A stretch of 64,000 bases of DNA. Source: Sphingopyxis sp. OPL5. GTDB lineage: Bacteria; Pseudomonadota; Alphaproteobacteria; Sphingomonadales; Sphingomonadaceae. This document shows, piece by piece, positions 42,207 through 51,509 of this stretch (positions are counted from its first letter, which is position 1; each line of letters begins with the position of its first letter). Position numbers and translations under genes: made by a program. The DNA lies in assembly GCF_003797775.2 (NCBI RefSeq), contig NZ_CP060725.1, positions 1,916,001 to 1,980,000 of the forward strand, given 5' to 3'. The notes beneath the pieces were generated by a model that worked only from the letters and a program-made list of their open reading frames with translations, was not told where the DNA came from and ran no database searches.

Positions 42207-43316
42207 ATGCGGCAAATGGCAGCGCCCCAGGGGCGGTCGCCGCGGCCCGGGGCGGCGGCGGCGCAGAACAGGGAAAGCCCGAATCGGCAGGCGCCGAACG
42301 GCAATCCCCGCCCGGCGCCCTTCACGCGGCCCAAAAGCTATGCCGCGATCGACCTTGGCACCAACAATTGCCGGCTGCTGATCGCGCGTCCGCAGGACGG
42401 CGAGCTTGTCGTCATCGACGCCTTTTCGCGCATCGTCCGGCTCGGCGAAGGATTGCACGGCAGCGGGCGGATCAGCGATGCCGCGATGGACCGCGCGGTC
42501 GCCGCGCTCGCCGTCTGTGCTGACAAATTGCGCCGCCGCCACGTCAGCCTGTCGCGCGCGGTCGCGACCGAGGCGTGCCGCCGCGCGAGCAACGGACAGG
42601 AACTGGCAGACCGGGTGAAGCGCGAAACCGGCATCGTGCTCGACATCATCGCCCCCGCCGAGGAGGCGCGGCTGGCGGTGCTCGGTTGCCACAATCTGAT
42701 GGAACCCGGCGACGGCCCGGCGCTGATCTTCGACATCGGCGGCGGATCGACCGAGTTGATGCACGTCGAGGGCGACGGCCATGACGTCGCGATTCGCGAC
42801 TGGGTCAGCGTGCCGTGGGGCGTCGTGTCGCTGACCGAACATGCGTCCGCCGAGGGTGCGACGATGGCCGACCGTCAGGCCGGCTATGCGCAGATGCGCC
42901 AAGTCACCCGTGACGCCTTTGCCGCCTTCGCCGCGCGCGCCGAACGCTATTCGGGCCAGCCGCTGCGCCTGCTCGGCACCAGCGGCACGGTGACGACGCT
43001 CGCCAGCGTCTTCCTCGACCTGCCGCGTTACGACCGGCGTGCCGTCGACGGGCTGGTCGTGCCGTGTGATGCGATGCGCGACATCAGCCGCCGCCTGGCG
43101 GAGGCGAGCATCGCCGACCGCGCCGAAATCGGCTGCATCGGGCGCGAACGCGCCGATCTGGTCGTCGCGGGCTGCGCGATCCTGGAGAGCATCATCGACC
43201 TGTGGCCCGCCGCGCGCGTCGGGGTCGCCGACCGCGGCATCCGCGAAGGCATATTGCGCACGCTGGCAATGCAGGGCCGCGACGTGCCGGTCACCCGCCG
43301 CGAGTATCGCAAATGA
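42207..43316 (+). CDS. Ppx/GppA family exopolyphosphatase/pppGpp phosphohydrolase
   Basis: The 369-residue protein has a Pro/Arg-rich N-terminal stretch of about 45 residues. The actin-like ATPase fold follows: YAAIDLGTNNCRLLIARP (phosphate 1), IVRLGEGLHGSGRIS, LIFDIGGGSTELMHV (phosphate 2) and LLGTSGTVTTLASV. Family members hydrolyse polyphosphate or pppGpp. It lacks the C-terminal HD domain of E. coli Ppx, so it is the short form. The start at 42207 is the first ATG after the repeat element. The stop overlaps rlmE by 4 nt. Confidence 0.9.
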   Translation: MRQMAAPQGRSPRPGAAAAQNRESPNRQAPNGNPRPAPFTRPKSYAAIDLGTNNCRLLIARPQDGELVVIDAFSRIVRLGEGLHGSGRISDAAMDRAVAALAVCADKLRRRHVSLSRAVATEACRRASNGQELADRVKRETGIVLDIIAPAEEARLAVLGCHNLMEPGDGPALIFDIGGGSTELMHVEGDGHDVAIRDWVSVPWGVVSLTEHASAEGATMADRQAGYAQMRQVTRDAFAAFAARAERYSGQPLRLLGTSGTVTTLASVFLDLPRYDRRAVDGLVVPCDAMRDISRRLAEASIADRAEIGCIGRERADLVVAGCAILESIIDLWPAARVGVADRGIREGILRTLAMQGRDVPVTRREYRK

Positions 43317-44044
43317 GTCAGGACAAGGGCGGCAGCAAGGGCGGCGGCGCTAAGGGTGGACGGGGCGGACTCCATGTCCGCGTCAAGACCGCGAAGAAGC
43401 GCAGCACATCGTCGACGCGCTGGCTGTCGCGGCAATTGAACGATCCCTATGTGCGCCGCGCACAGGCCGAAGGCTATCGCTCGCGCGCCGCGTACAAGCT
43501 GATCGAACTCGACGAGAAATTCAGCTTCGTCAAAAAAGCGCGCGCCGTCGTCGACCTGGGGATCGCGCCGGGCGGCTGGTCACAGGTGGTGCGCAAGACC
43601 AACCGGCGCGCGAAGATCGCCGGCATCGACCTGCTCGAATGCGAACCGATCGAAGGGGTCGAGATCCTGCAGATGGATTTCATGGACGATGCCGCACCCG
43701 ACGCGCTGATCGAGGCGCTGGGTTCCGCCCCCGACCTGATCCTGTCGGACATGGCGGCGAACACCGTCGGCCATCCGCAGACCGACCATCTGCGCACGAT
43801 CGGGCTCGCCGAAACCGCCGCCGATTTCGCGGTCCGCACGCTGCAGCCCGGCGGCAGCTTTGTCACCAAGGTGTTCGCGGGCGGTGCCGATCATAGCCTG
43901 CTGACGCTGCTCAAGCAGAATTTCGCCACGGTGAAGCACGCCAAGCCGCCGTCGAGCCGCAAGGGGTCGCCCGAGATGTTCGTGGTGGCGCAGGGGTTCA
44001 AGGGGCGCAAGGCGAACGTGCAAGATCAGGCCAGCGACGGCTAG
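43313..44044 (+). CDS. rlmE: 23S rRNA (uridine-2'-O)-methyltransferase RlmE
   Basis: The 243-residue FtsJ/RrmJ enzyme methylates U2552 of 23S rRNA. It begins with a Gly/Lys-rich tail (SQDKGGSKGGGAKGGRGG). It has the catalytic lysine in SRAAYKLIELDEKF, the SAM motif VVDLGIAPGGWSQVV, catalytic Asp in LILSDMAANTVGH and Lys in SFVTKVFAGG, with Glu in RKGSPEMFVVAQGF. It is coupled to the Ppx gene by ATGA. A palindromic repeat follows. Confidence 0.95.
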   Translation: MSQDKGGSKGGGAKGGRGGLHVRVKTAKKRSTSSTRWLSRQLNDPYVRRAQAEGYRSRAAYKLIELDEKFSFVKKARAVVDLGIAPGGWSQVVRKTNRRAKIAGIDLLECEPIEGVEILQMDFMDDAAPDALIEALGSAPDLILSDMAANTVGHPQTDHLRTIGLAETAADFAVRTLQPGGSFVTKVFAGGADHSLLTLLKQNFATVKHAKPPSSRKGSPEMFVVAQGFKGRKANVQDQASDG

Positions 44045-44070
44045 CGACCGATTGTCGCCCTATTCTTCAT

Positions 44071-44160
44071 TGTCACCCCGGACTTGATCCGGGGTCCCGC
44101 TTTAGGTCGAAGTCTGCGGATGCTTCAAAAGTGGGATCCCGGATCAAGTCCGGGATGACG
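44071..44160. repeat. Palindromic intergenic repeat, copy 2
   Basis: Outer arms GTCACCCCGGACTTGATCC and GGATCAAGTCCGGGATGAC are complementary but for one position. They flank a 50-nt centre that includes GGTCCCGC and GTGGGATCCC. The same arms occur at 34317-34394. Confidence 0.8.
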
Positions 44161-44318
44161 AAATGGAGTGGGCGGCTTTCCACCCAAAAGCCGTCATTCA
44201 TTTCATCGCACCCTATGATCCACATCATTGCCGAGCGATTCCAACACCGATACACAGCCATGGTCGCAGCCATGCTATCGCTCGCCGCGTCTGCGCCACG
44301 ATCAACCGGGGAATGACA

Positions 44319-45791
44319 ATGCGCCGAATCGCTGGAAAATCCATCGCCTTGCTGACGATATCGGCCTTTGTCCTCGCGAGTTGCGGTGGCGGGGGCGGCG
44401 GTGGAAGCGGGGCGCCGCCGGTGACGGTCACCCCGACGCCGACCCCTACCCCGACGCCCACCGCGAGTTGCGGCCTGTCGGCGCGGCAGGATTTCGCCAA
44501 GGCGGTGATCGACGAATGGTATCTGTTCCCCGGCGACGTCGCGACCGGGGTCAACAAGGCGAGCCACAGCAGCGTCCAATCCTATATCGACGCGCTCGTC
44601 GCGCCGGCGCGCGCGGCGAACAAGGACCGTTTTTTCACCTACATCACCTCGATCGCCGAGGAGAATGCCTTTTTCTCGAGCGGCGCCAGCGCGGGTTTCG
44701 GCGTCCGGCTGACCTATAATCCGTCGACCCAGCGCGTCGTCATCGCCGAAGCCTATGAAAGCGCGCCGGCGTTCGCCGCGGGGATCGACCGCGGCACCCA
44801 GATCACCGCGATCGGGACCAGCGCGGCGAATCTGCGCAGCATCGGCGACATCGTCGCCGCGAGCGGCACGGGGGGCATTACCGACGCCCTGGGTCCCAGC
44901 ACGGTGGGCACCACGCGGGTGCTGCGGATCCTCGACGCCAATGGCAGCAACCAGCGCGACGTCACCGTGACCAAGGCCGATTTCGAGATCGACCCGATTT
45001 CGGACCGCTATGGCGCCAAGATCATCACCGAGGGCGGGAAGAATTACGGCTATATCAACCTGCGCACCTTCATCAGTTCGGCGAACCCGCAGTTGCGCGC
45101 GGCCTTTCTCAACTTCCGCAACCAGGGGGTGACCGACATCGTCATCGACTTCCGTTACAATGGCGGCGGGCTGGTGAGCACGGCCGAGTTGATGGGCGAC
45201 CTGCTGGGGCGCAACCGCAATGCCAGCGAGCTGTTTTCGCGCACCGATTTCCGCCCATCGAAAGCGGCCGAGAATGACCGGCATTTCTTCACCAGCCAGC
45301 CGGAATCGATCGCGCCGACGCGAATCGCCTTCATCGGCACCGGATCGACGGCATCGGCGAGCGAACTGGTGATCAACGGCATGCTGCCCTATCTGGGTTC
45401 CAGCATGACGCTCGTCGGCAGCAACACCTTTGGCAAGCCGGTCGGCCAGATCGCGCTCGACAAGGCCGAATGCGACGATCGGATGCGCGTCATCGCCTTC
45501 GCCACCGGCAACGCGTCGGGGGCGAGCGACTATTTTACCGGCCTCGCGCCCAAGATCGCCAACAGCTGCGCGGCGGCGGACAATCTGTCGGTCCAGCTCG
45601 GCGATCCCAACGAGGCGTCGCTGCGGTCGGCGATCGATTTCCTGGCCGGGCGGAGTTGCGGGGCGCGGATCACGAGCGCCGACAGCCGGGTCGCATCGAA
45701 GAGCCTGACGCCAAGCGCCGTGCCCGCGCTCGAAATGCTGGAAAGCGAAACGCCGAGCGCCGCGCAGCGCGAGATGCCCGGGCTGTTCTGA
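44319..45791 (+). CDS. Lipoprotein S41 family serine peptidase
   Basis: The 490-residue protein has a lipobox LASC followed by a Gly run and a Thr/Pro linker (VTPTPTPTPTPT), which anchors it to a membrane. The S41 (tail-specific protease) domain has a PDZ-like region (GFGVRLTYNP, AFAAGIDRGTQITAI). The catalytic Ser is in GSTASASELVINGM and the Lys in FGKPVGQ. GGGGA lies 6 nt upstream of ATG 44319; the ATG at 44313 is less well placed. Substrate unknown. Confidence 0.9.
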   Translation: MRRIAGKSIALLTISAFVLASCGGGGGGGSGAPPVTVTPTPTPTPTPTASCGLSARQDFAKAVIDEWYLFPGDVATGVNKASHSSVQSYIDALVAPARAANKDRFFTYITSIAEENAFFSSGASAGFGVRLTYNPSTQRVVIAEAYESAPAFAAGIDRGTQITAIGTSAANLRSIGDIVAASGTGGITDALGPSTVGTTRVLRILDANGSNQRDVTVTKADFEIDPISDRYGAKIITEGGKNYGYINLRTFISSANPQLRAAFLNFRNQGVTDIVIDFRYNGGGLVSTAELMGDLLGRNRNASELFSRTDFRPSKAAENDRHFFTSQPESIAPTRIAFIGTGSTASASELVINGMLPYLGSSMTLVGSNTFGKPVGQIALDKAECDDRMRVIAFATGNASGASDYFTGLAPKIANSCAAADNLSVQLGDPNEASLRSAIDFLAGRSCGARITSADSRVASKSLTPSAVPALEMLESETPSAAQREMPGLF

Positions 45792-45997
45792 CCCTCTGGG
45801 CCGTTCGGACGAAGAAGGCCGCGCACCGTGCCGGGCAAAGCCGAGCGCGCTTGCCCCGGTCCACCGCGTCATGATAGCGTGTCGCCACAACCCAAAATCG
45901 TGAAGGGCGGCAACGCATCGCCCCGTCCGGCATAACATCGTCGAGGCTCCGCGGGGACTGCATGTCCGCGAGCGATAGAAATCATCGGGGACATGGC

Positions 45998-46642
45998 ATG
46001 GTTACACCGCAAGAGTTTCCCATTTCGCGGCGCGGGCTGATCGCCGGCGGTGCCGCCTCGGTCGCCGCGGTCACCGTGGCGCCGCCTCTTGCAGCCGATG
46101 CGACAGCCGGCAAGGCGGCCGCCCCGCCGCCGACGGCGCGCGTCGCGTTCGAGGTCAACGGCACGCCGCACGACCTGGAACTCGACACGCGCACCACCCT
46201 GCTCGACGCGCTGCGCGAGCATCTGCGCCTGACCGGGACCAAGAAGGGCTGCGACCACGGGCAATGCGGGGCCTGCACCGTCATCGTCGACGGGCGGCGG
46301 ATCAACAGCTGCCTTTCGCTCGCCGTCCAGCACGACGGCGACAAGATCACGACGATCGAAGGACTGGGCCTGCCCGGCACGCTGCATCCGATGCAGCAGG
46401 CCTTCATCGCCCATGACGGGTATCAATGCGGTTATTGCACCCCCGGCCAGATCTGTTCGGCGGTCGCGGTGCTGGGCGAGATCGCGGCGGGCGTTCCGAG
46501 CCATGTCACCGCCGACCTGACGGGCGCGCCTCAAGTGACCGCGCGCGAACTGCGCGAGCGGATGAGCGGCAACATCTGCCGCTGCGGCGCTTATTCGAAC
46601 ATCGTCGACGCGATCGCCGATGTCGCGGGGGTGAAGGCATGA
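45998..46642 (+). CDS. paoA: Aldehyde oxidoreductase [2Fe-2S] subunit, PaoA-like
   Basis: The 214-residue protein has a Tat signal ([20 protein letters not shown]), so the enzyme is folded before export to the periplasm. The plant-type cluster site is [16 protein letters not shown]; the second cluster uses [10 protein letters not shown] and [11 protein letters not shown]. coli PaoABC oxidises aromatic aldehydes. GGGGA precedes ATG 45998; ATG 45962 is in frame but is poorly preceded. The stop overlaps paoB by 4 nt. Confidence 0.93.
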   Translation: MVTPQEFPISRRGLIAGGAASVAAVTVAPPLAADATAGKAAAPPPTARVAFEVNGTPHDLELDTRTTLLDALREHLRLTGTKKGCDHGQCGACTVIVDGRRINSCLSLAVQHDGDKITTIEGLGLPGTLHPMQQAFIAHDGYQCGYCTPGQICSAVAVLGEIAAGVPSHVTADLTGAPQVTARELRERMSGNICRCGAYSNIVDAIADVAGVKA

Positions 46643-47589
46643 AGAGCTTCACCTATGAGCGGGCCGCAAGCCCCGCCGCCGCCACCGCCGCCTTTGCGAA
46701 GACCAAGGGCGCGCGCTTCATCGCGGGGGGCACCAATTTGCTCGACCTGATGAAGCTGGAGATCGAGACCCCGGCGCATCTGATCGACGTCAGCCGGCTG
46801 TCGCTCGACACGATCGCGCCGACGGCGGAAGGCGGGCTGCGGATCGGGGCGATGGTGTGCAACACCGACCTGGCCGCCGACGCGCGGGTGCGGCGCGACT
46901 ATGGGCTGGTATCGCGCGCGCTGGTCGCGGGCGCGTCGGGGCAATTGCGCAACAAGGCGACGACCGCGGGCAATCTGCTCCAGCGCACGCGCTGTCCCTA
47001 TTTTTACGACATCAACCAGCCGTGCAACAAGCGGAGGCCCGGCAGCGGTTGCGCCGCGATCGGCGGTTTCAGCCGGCTGCACGCGGTGGTCGGGGCGAGC
47101 GACGCGTGCATCGCCACCCATCCGAGCGACATGGCGGTCGCGATGCAGGCATTGGATGCCGTCGTCGAGACGGTCGACGCGGCGGGCAAGGCCCGCGCGG
47201 TTCCGCTCGCCGATTTCTATCGCGCACCGCTCGACACGCCGCATCTCGAAACAATGCTGGCGCCGGGCGAATTGATCACCGCGGTAACCCTGCCCAGGCC
47301 CGTCGGCGGCACGCATATCTATCACAAGGTCCGCGACCGGGCGTCCTATGCCTTTGCGCTGATCTCGGTCGGGGTCGTGGTGCAGAAGGACGGCAGCGGC
47401 CGGGTCGCGCTCGGCGGGGTGGGGTACAAGCCCTGGCGGGTGAAGGCCGCCGATGCCGAGATGCCGCGCGGCGCCAAGGCGGTGGCCGCGGCGCTGCTGA
47501 CGGGCGCGAAGACGAGCCACGAAAACGCGTACAAGCTGCCGCTGGTCGAGCGCACGCTCGCCGCGGTGCTGGCGCAAGCGAAGGGTTGA
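46639..47589 (+). CDS. paoB: Aldehyde oxidoreductase FAD-binding subunit, PaoB-like
   Basis: The 316-residue CO-dehydrogenase flavoprotein-type subunit has the FAD motif [16 protein letters not shown] and [20 protein letters not shown]. The cysteine-rich [20 protein letters not shown] matches the extra [4Fe-4S] site described for E. coli PaoB. It passes electrons from the molybdenum site to an acceptor. It is coupled to paoA by ATGA and is followed 3 nt later by paoC. No signal peptide is needed because it travels with PaoA. Confidence 0.93.
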   Translation: MKSFTYERAASPAAATAAFAKTKGARFIAGGTNLLDLMKLEIETPAHLIDVSRLSLDTIAPTAEGGLRIGAMVCNTDLAADARVRRDYGLVSRALVAGASGQLRNKATTAGNLLQRTRCPYFYDINQPCNKRRPGSGCAAIGGFSRLHAVVGASDACIATHPSDMAVAMQALDAVVETVDAAGKARAVPLADFYRAPLDTPHLETMLAPGELITAVTLPRPVGGTHIYHKVRDRASYAFALISVGVVVQKDGSGRVALGGVGYKPWRVKAADAEMPRGAKAVAAALLTGAKTSHENAYKLPLVERTLAAVLAQAKG

Positions 47590-47592
47590 GCC

Positions 47593-49800
47593 ATGAAGTT
47601 CGACACGCCCGCCACCGACAATCCGATCGACCGGCTGAAGGTCGTCGGCAAGCCGACCGACCGGATCGAGGGACCGCTGAAGACCAGCGGCACCGCGGCC
47701 TATGCCTATGAACGCCACGACGCGGCGGCGAACCAGGCCTATGGCTATATCGTCGGCGCCGCGATCGCCAAGGGGCGGATATCGTCGATGGACATCGCGG
47801 CCGCGAAGGCGGCGCCGGGGGTGCTGACGGTCGTCACCGCCGCGAGCGCCGGGATGCTCGCTAAGGGCGATTTCAACACCGCGAAGCTGCTCGGCGGGCC
47901 CGAGATCGAGCATTATCACCAGGCGATCGCGCTCGTCGTCGCGGAGAGTTTCGAACAGGCGCGCGCCGCCGCGGCGCTCGTCCGCGTCGATTATGTGCGC
48001 AGCAAGGGCCAATTCGACCTCGCCAAATCGCTGGACGGCGCGGTCAAGCCGCCCGCCTCGTTCGGCACCGAAGCCGACAGCCGCTTCGGCGATTTCGATG
48101 CGGCCTTTGCGAGCGCGCCGGTCAAGCTCGACGCGCGCTACACCACGCCCGACCACAGCCATGCGATGATGGAGCCGCACGCGTCGATCGCGAACTGGGA
48201 CGGCGACAGGCTAACCCTGTGGACGTCGAACCAGATGATCGACTGGTCGGTCGGCGACGTCGCGAAGACCTTGGGCATCGCGAAGGAGAAGGTCCGGCTC
48301 GTCTCGCCCTATATCGGCGGCGGGTTCGGCGGCAAATTGTTCGTCCGCGCCGATGCGATCCTCGCCGCGCTCGGCGCCAAGGCGGCGGGGCGGCCGGTCA
48401 AGGTCGCGCTGCAGCGGCCGCTGATCATCAACAACACCACCCACCGCCCCGCGACGATCCAGCGCATCCGGCTGGGCGCGACGACCGACGGCAAGCTGAC
48501 CGCGATCGGGCACGAAAGCTGGTCGGGCGACCTCAAGGGCGGCGGCCCCGAAACCGCGGTCGGACAGACGCGCCTGCTCTATGCGGCGCCGCACCGGATG
48601 ACCGCGATGCGGCTGTCGGTGCTCGACCTGCCCGAAGGCAATGCGATGCGCGCGCCGGGTGAGGCCCCCGGGCTGATGGCACTGGAAATCGCGATCGACG
48701 AGATGGCCGAGAAACTGGGCATCGACCCGGTGGCGCTGCGCATCCTCAACGACACGCAGGTCGACCCCGAAAAGCCCGAACGGCGTTTTTCGCAGCGCCG
48801 GCTCAACGAATGCCTGACGCTGGGCGCCGATAAATTCGGGTGGAAGGACCGCAATCCCAAGCCGGGGCAGACCCGCGACGAGCGCTGGCTGGTCGGCACC
48901 GGGGTCGCCGCGGCGTTCCGCAACAATCTCAACGGCAATTCGGCGGCGCGGGTGCGGCTCGAGCGGTCGGGCAAGATCGTCGTCGAGACCGACATGACCG
49001 ACATCGGCACCGGCAGCTATACGATCATCGCGCAGACCGCGGCCGAAATGATGGGCGTGCCGATCGAGCAGGTCGAGGTACGGCTCGGCGACTCGCTGTT
49101 TCCCGTCTCGGCGGGGTCGGGCGGGCAATGGGGCGCGAACAGCTCGACCGCGGGGGTCTATGCCGCCTGCGACAAGCTGCGCGGAATTGTCGTGCAGACG
49201 CTGGGTCTCGATCCCGCCGACGCCCTGTTCGAGAATGGCAAGGTCCGGTCGGGCGGCAAGAGCGTCGCGCTGACCAAGGCGTCGGCCGACGGCGATCTCG
49301 TCGCCGAGGACATGATCGAATTCGGCGACCTCGCCGAGAAAATGCAGCAATCGACCTTTGGCGCGCATTTCGTCGAGGCGGCGGTCGACAGCTACACCGG
49401 CGAAATCCGCATCCGGCGCATGCTCGCGGTGTGCGCAGCGGGCCGCATCCTCAACCCCAAGGCGGCACGCAGTCAGGTCATCGGCGCGATGACGATGGGC
49501 GCCGGCGCGGCGCTGATGGAGGAACTGGCGGTCGACAAGAGGTTCGGATTTTTCGTGAACCACGACCTCGCCGGCTATGAAGTGCCGGTCCACGCCGACA
49601 TCCCGCATCAGGAGGTGATCTTCCTCGACGAGGTCGACCCGACGACGTCGCCGATGAAGGCGAAGGGCGTTGGCGAACTCGGCATCTGCGGCGTCGCGGC
49701 GGCGGTCGCCAACGCCGTCTATCATGCGACGGGCATCCGCGTGCGCGACTATCCGGTCACGCTCGACAAGCTCATCGGCCGGTTGCCGGAGATCGCATGA
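47593..49800 (+). CDS. paoC: Aldehyde oxidoreductase molybdenum-binding subunit, PaoC-like
   Basis: The 735-residue catalytic subunit of the xanthine-oxidase family binds the molybdopterin cytosine dinucleotide cofactor. It has YIGGGFGGKLFVRADAILAA, AMRAPGEAPGLMALE, TDIGTGSYTIIAQTAAEMM, and the catalytic base Glu695 in KGVGELGICGVAAAV, close to E692 of E. coli PaoC. An aldehyde is the probable substrate, but the exact one is unknown. MocA- and XdhC-like maturation genes follow. Confidence 0.94.
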   Translation: MKFDTPATDNPIDRLKVVGKPTDRIEGPLKTSGTAAYAYERHDAAANQAYGYIVGAAIAKGRISSMDIAAAKAAPGVLTVVTAASAGMLAKGDFNTAKLLGGPEIEHYHQAIALVVAESFEQARAAAALVRVDYVRSKGQFDLAKSLDGAVKPPASFGTEADSRFGDFDAAFASAPVKLDARYTTPDHSHAMMEPHASIANWDGDRLTLWTSNQMIDWSVGDVAKTLGIAKEKVRLVSPYIGGGFGGKLFVRADAILAALGAKAAGRPVKVALQRPLIINNTTHRPATIQRIRLGATTDGKLTAIGHESWSGDLKGGGPETAVGQTRLLYAAPHRMTAMRLSVLDLPEGNAMRAPGEAPGLMALEIAIDEMAEKLGIDPVALRILNDTQVDPEKPERRFSQRRLNECLTLGADKFGWKDRNPKPGQTRDERWLVGTGVAAAFRNNLNGNSAARVRLERSGKIVVETDMTDIGTGSYTIIAQTAAEMMGVPIEQVEVRLGDSLFPVSAGSGGQWGANSSTAGVYAACDKLRGIVVQTLGLDPADALFENGKVRSGGKSVALTKASADGDLVAEDMIEFGDLAEKMQQSTFGAHFVEAAVDSYTGEIRIRRMLAVCAAGRILNPKAARSQVIGAMTMGAGAALMEELAVDKRFGFFVNHDLAGYEVPVHADIPHQEVIFLDEVDPTTSPMKAKGVGELGICGVAAAVANAVYHATGIRVRDYPVTLDKLIGRLPEIA

Positions 49801-49816
49801 CGCCGGAAGGCGGGGT

Positions 49817-50395
49817 TCAGGCGCGCGGCAGGTCGGCCGGTCGGTCGATATCGTTCAGCTGTCCGGCGGGTGCGGCGACGAGCGCAGCCGAGGCCAGCAT
49901 GGAGCGCCCCCCCTGGTCGCCGCTTGCCTCCTCAAGCGCCGCGAACCGCGACCGCGCGAACAGCGCGGGCGGCATCGGCACGCCGTCGCGGCCCGACGCG
50001 ACGACCGGCGCGGCGTCGGGGTCGAAGCGGGCGAGCAGCGCCGCGAGATGGCCGGCGCGCACGAAGGGCATGTCGGCAAGGCACAGCAGCGCGGCGCGCT
50101 CCACCCCCGGCGATACCGCGCCGATGCCCAGCCGCAGCGATTGCGACAGCCCGCGCTCGGGACAGGGATTGGCGACGATGTCGAACCCCCGGTCCGCGAG
50201 CAGCGCCGCGACCGGGCCGTTCCGGTCAGGGCAGACCGCGATCCGGCGCGCGGGCGCGAGGTCGACGATCGCCTGCGCGGCGTGGAGCAGCAGCGGCACG
50301 CCGCCCAGCGGCGCCAGCAATTTGTCATCGGCGCCGAAGCGGGTCGAGCGCCCTGCGGCGAGGAAGATCGCGACCACCGCATCCCGATCGATCAT
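49817..50395 (-). CDS. mocA: Molybdenum cofactor cytidylyltransferase (MocA-like)
   Basis: The 192-residue NTP transferase has the nucleotide motif VVAIFLAAGRSTRFGADDKL and a metal-ligand region in LLCLADMPFVRAGHL, then NDIDRPADL. MocA adds CMP to molybdopterin, making the MCD cofactor that Pao enzymes need. It is on the minus strand, convergent with paoC (16 bp apart) and divergent from xdhC. The neighbours support MocA rather than the GMP-adding MobA. Confidence 0.88.
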   Translation of the reverse strand: MIDRDAVVAIFLAAGRSTRFGADDKLLAPLGGVPLLLHAAQAIVDLAPARRIAVCPDRNGPVAALLADRGFDIVANPCPERGLSQSLRLGIGAVSPGVERAALLCLADMPFVRAGHLAALLARFDPDAAPVVASGRDGVPMPPALFARSRFAALEEASGDQGGRSMLASAALVAAPAGQLNDIDRPADLPRA

Positions 50396-50437
50396 CGTCT
50401 CGCCTCCCGCCGCGCCTGCCCCACCCTGTCCCGCATA

Positions 50438-51391
50438 ATGGCCCCGCTGGCAATCACCCCCGCCGACATCCTACGCTTCGCGCAAGACTGCGCCGCGCAG
50501 GGCGTCGTGCTGGTGACCCTCACCGGCATCGCCGGATCGTCCCCGCGCGCGATCGGCGCGCAGATGGCGGTCGCGTCGGACGGCAGCTATCGCGGTTCAT
50601 TCTCAGGCGGCTGCATCGAGGCGGCGATCGTCAGCGAAGCATTGTCGGCGCTCGCGGCGGGCGAAAGCCGCCGCGTCCGCTTCGGCGCGGGGTCGCCCTA
50701 TATCGACATTCGCCTGCCGTGCGGCGGCGGCATCGACCTGTTGTTCACGCCGCGCCCCGACCCGCACATACTCGACGATATTCTGGCGCGCCTCGACGCC
50801 CGCGAACCGGCGGGCTTGTGGATAAAGGGCGACGGCATCGCCATCGCGGAACCCGGAACGGTGCCGGCGGGGTGGTCGGACGACGCCTTTTGCGTGCGCT
50901 ATGTTCCGCGCCTGCGCATCGCCGCGATCGGCCATGGCGAGGCGCTGGTCGCGACCGCGCGGCTGGCCCGTTTTTTTGGCGCCGAAACCTTCGCCTTTTC
51001 TCCGCTGGCGGACGATGTCACGGCGGCATCGGGGGACGGGATCACGGTGGCGCTGCTCGAAACCCGGACCAGTCCCCCGGCGCTGGCCACCGATCCATGG
51101 ACGGCGTTCGCCTTTCTGTTCCACGATCATGAGTGGGAAGATGCGCTGCTGCCATGGGCGCTTCGTGGCCCGTATCTGTTCGTCGGCGCGATCGGCGGAT
51201 GGCAAAGCCGGGCCAACCGCCGCGACATGCTGCGCCGCGCGGGTTTCGACGACGCCATCATAGGCCGGTTCGAGGAGCCCGCCGGTCTGATTCCCGCGAC
51301 TCGCGACCCGGCGACGCTGGCGCTGTCGCTCGTCGCCGAGATCGTCGCCGCATATCAGGAGCGATATGGCGGCGGCGCCTGCGAGGGCTGA
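50438..51391 (+). CDS. XdhC/CoxI-family molybdoenzyme maturation factor
   Basis: The 317-residue protein has the XdhC N-terminal pattern (ADILRFAQDCAAQGVVLVTL, TGIAGSSPRAIGAQMAV, SGGCIEAAIVSEAL) and a C-terminal Rossmann half (YLFVGAIGGWQSRANRRDML). XdhC-type proteins bind Moco, protect it during sulfuration and insert it into xanthine-oxidase-family enzymes; PaoD does this in E. coli. Placement beside paoABC and mocA supports that role here. Confidence 0.9.
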   Translation: MAPLAITPADILRFAQDCAAQGVVLVTLTGIAGSSPRAIGAQMAVASDGSYRGSFSGGCIEAAIVSEALSALAAGESRRVRFGAGSPYIDIRLPCGGGIDLLFTPRPDPHILDDILARLDAREPAGLWIKGDGIAIAEPGTVPAGWSDDAFCVRYVPRLRIAAIGHGEALVATARLARFFGAETFAFSPLADDVTAASGDGITVALLETRTSPPALATDPWTAFAFLFHDHEWEDALLPWALRGPYLFVGAIGGWQSRANRRDMLRRAGFDDAIIGRFEEPAGLIPATRDPATLALSLVAEIVAAYQERYGGGACEG

Positions 51392-51509
51392 GCCCCCGGA
51401 CCATCGGCGTTACCCGAAATGCACCGCCGCTTACCTGCCGCCGGTCTGGCGATACCACCACCGGGATGTTCTGGTCACCGACAGAGCGAGGACGACAGGG
51501 AGGCGGCGC

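Noticed and set aside
47593..49725. Long minus-strand frames opposite paoC
   Set aside because: paoC has the full molybdoenzyme motif set; the opposite frames have none.
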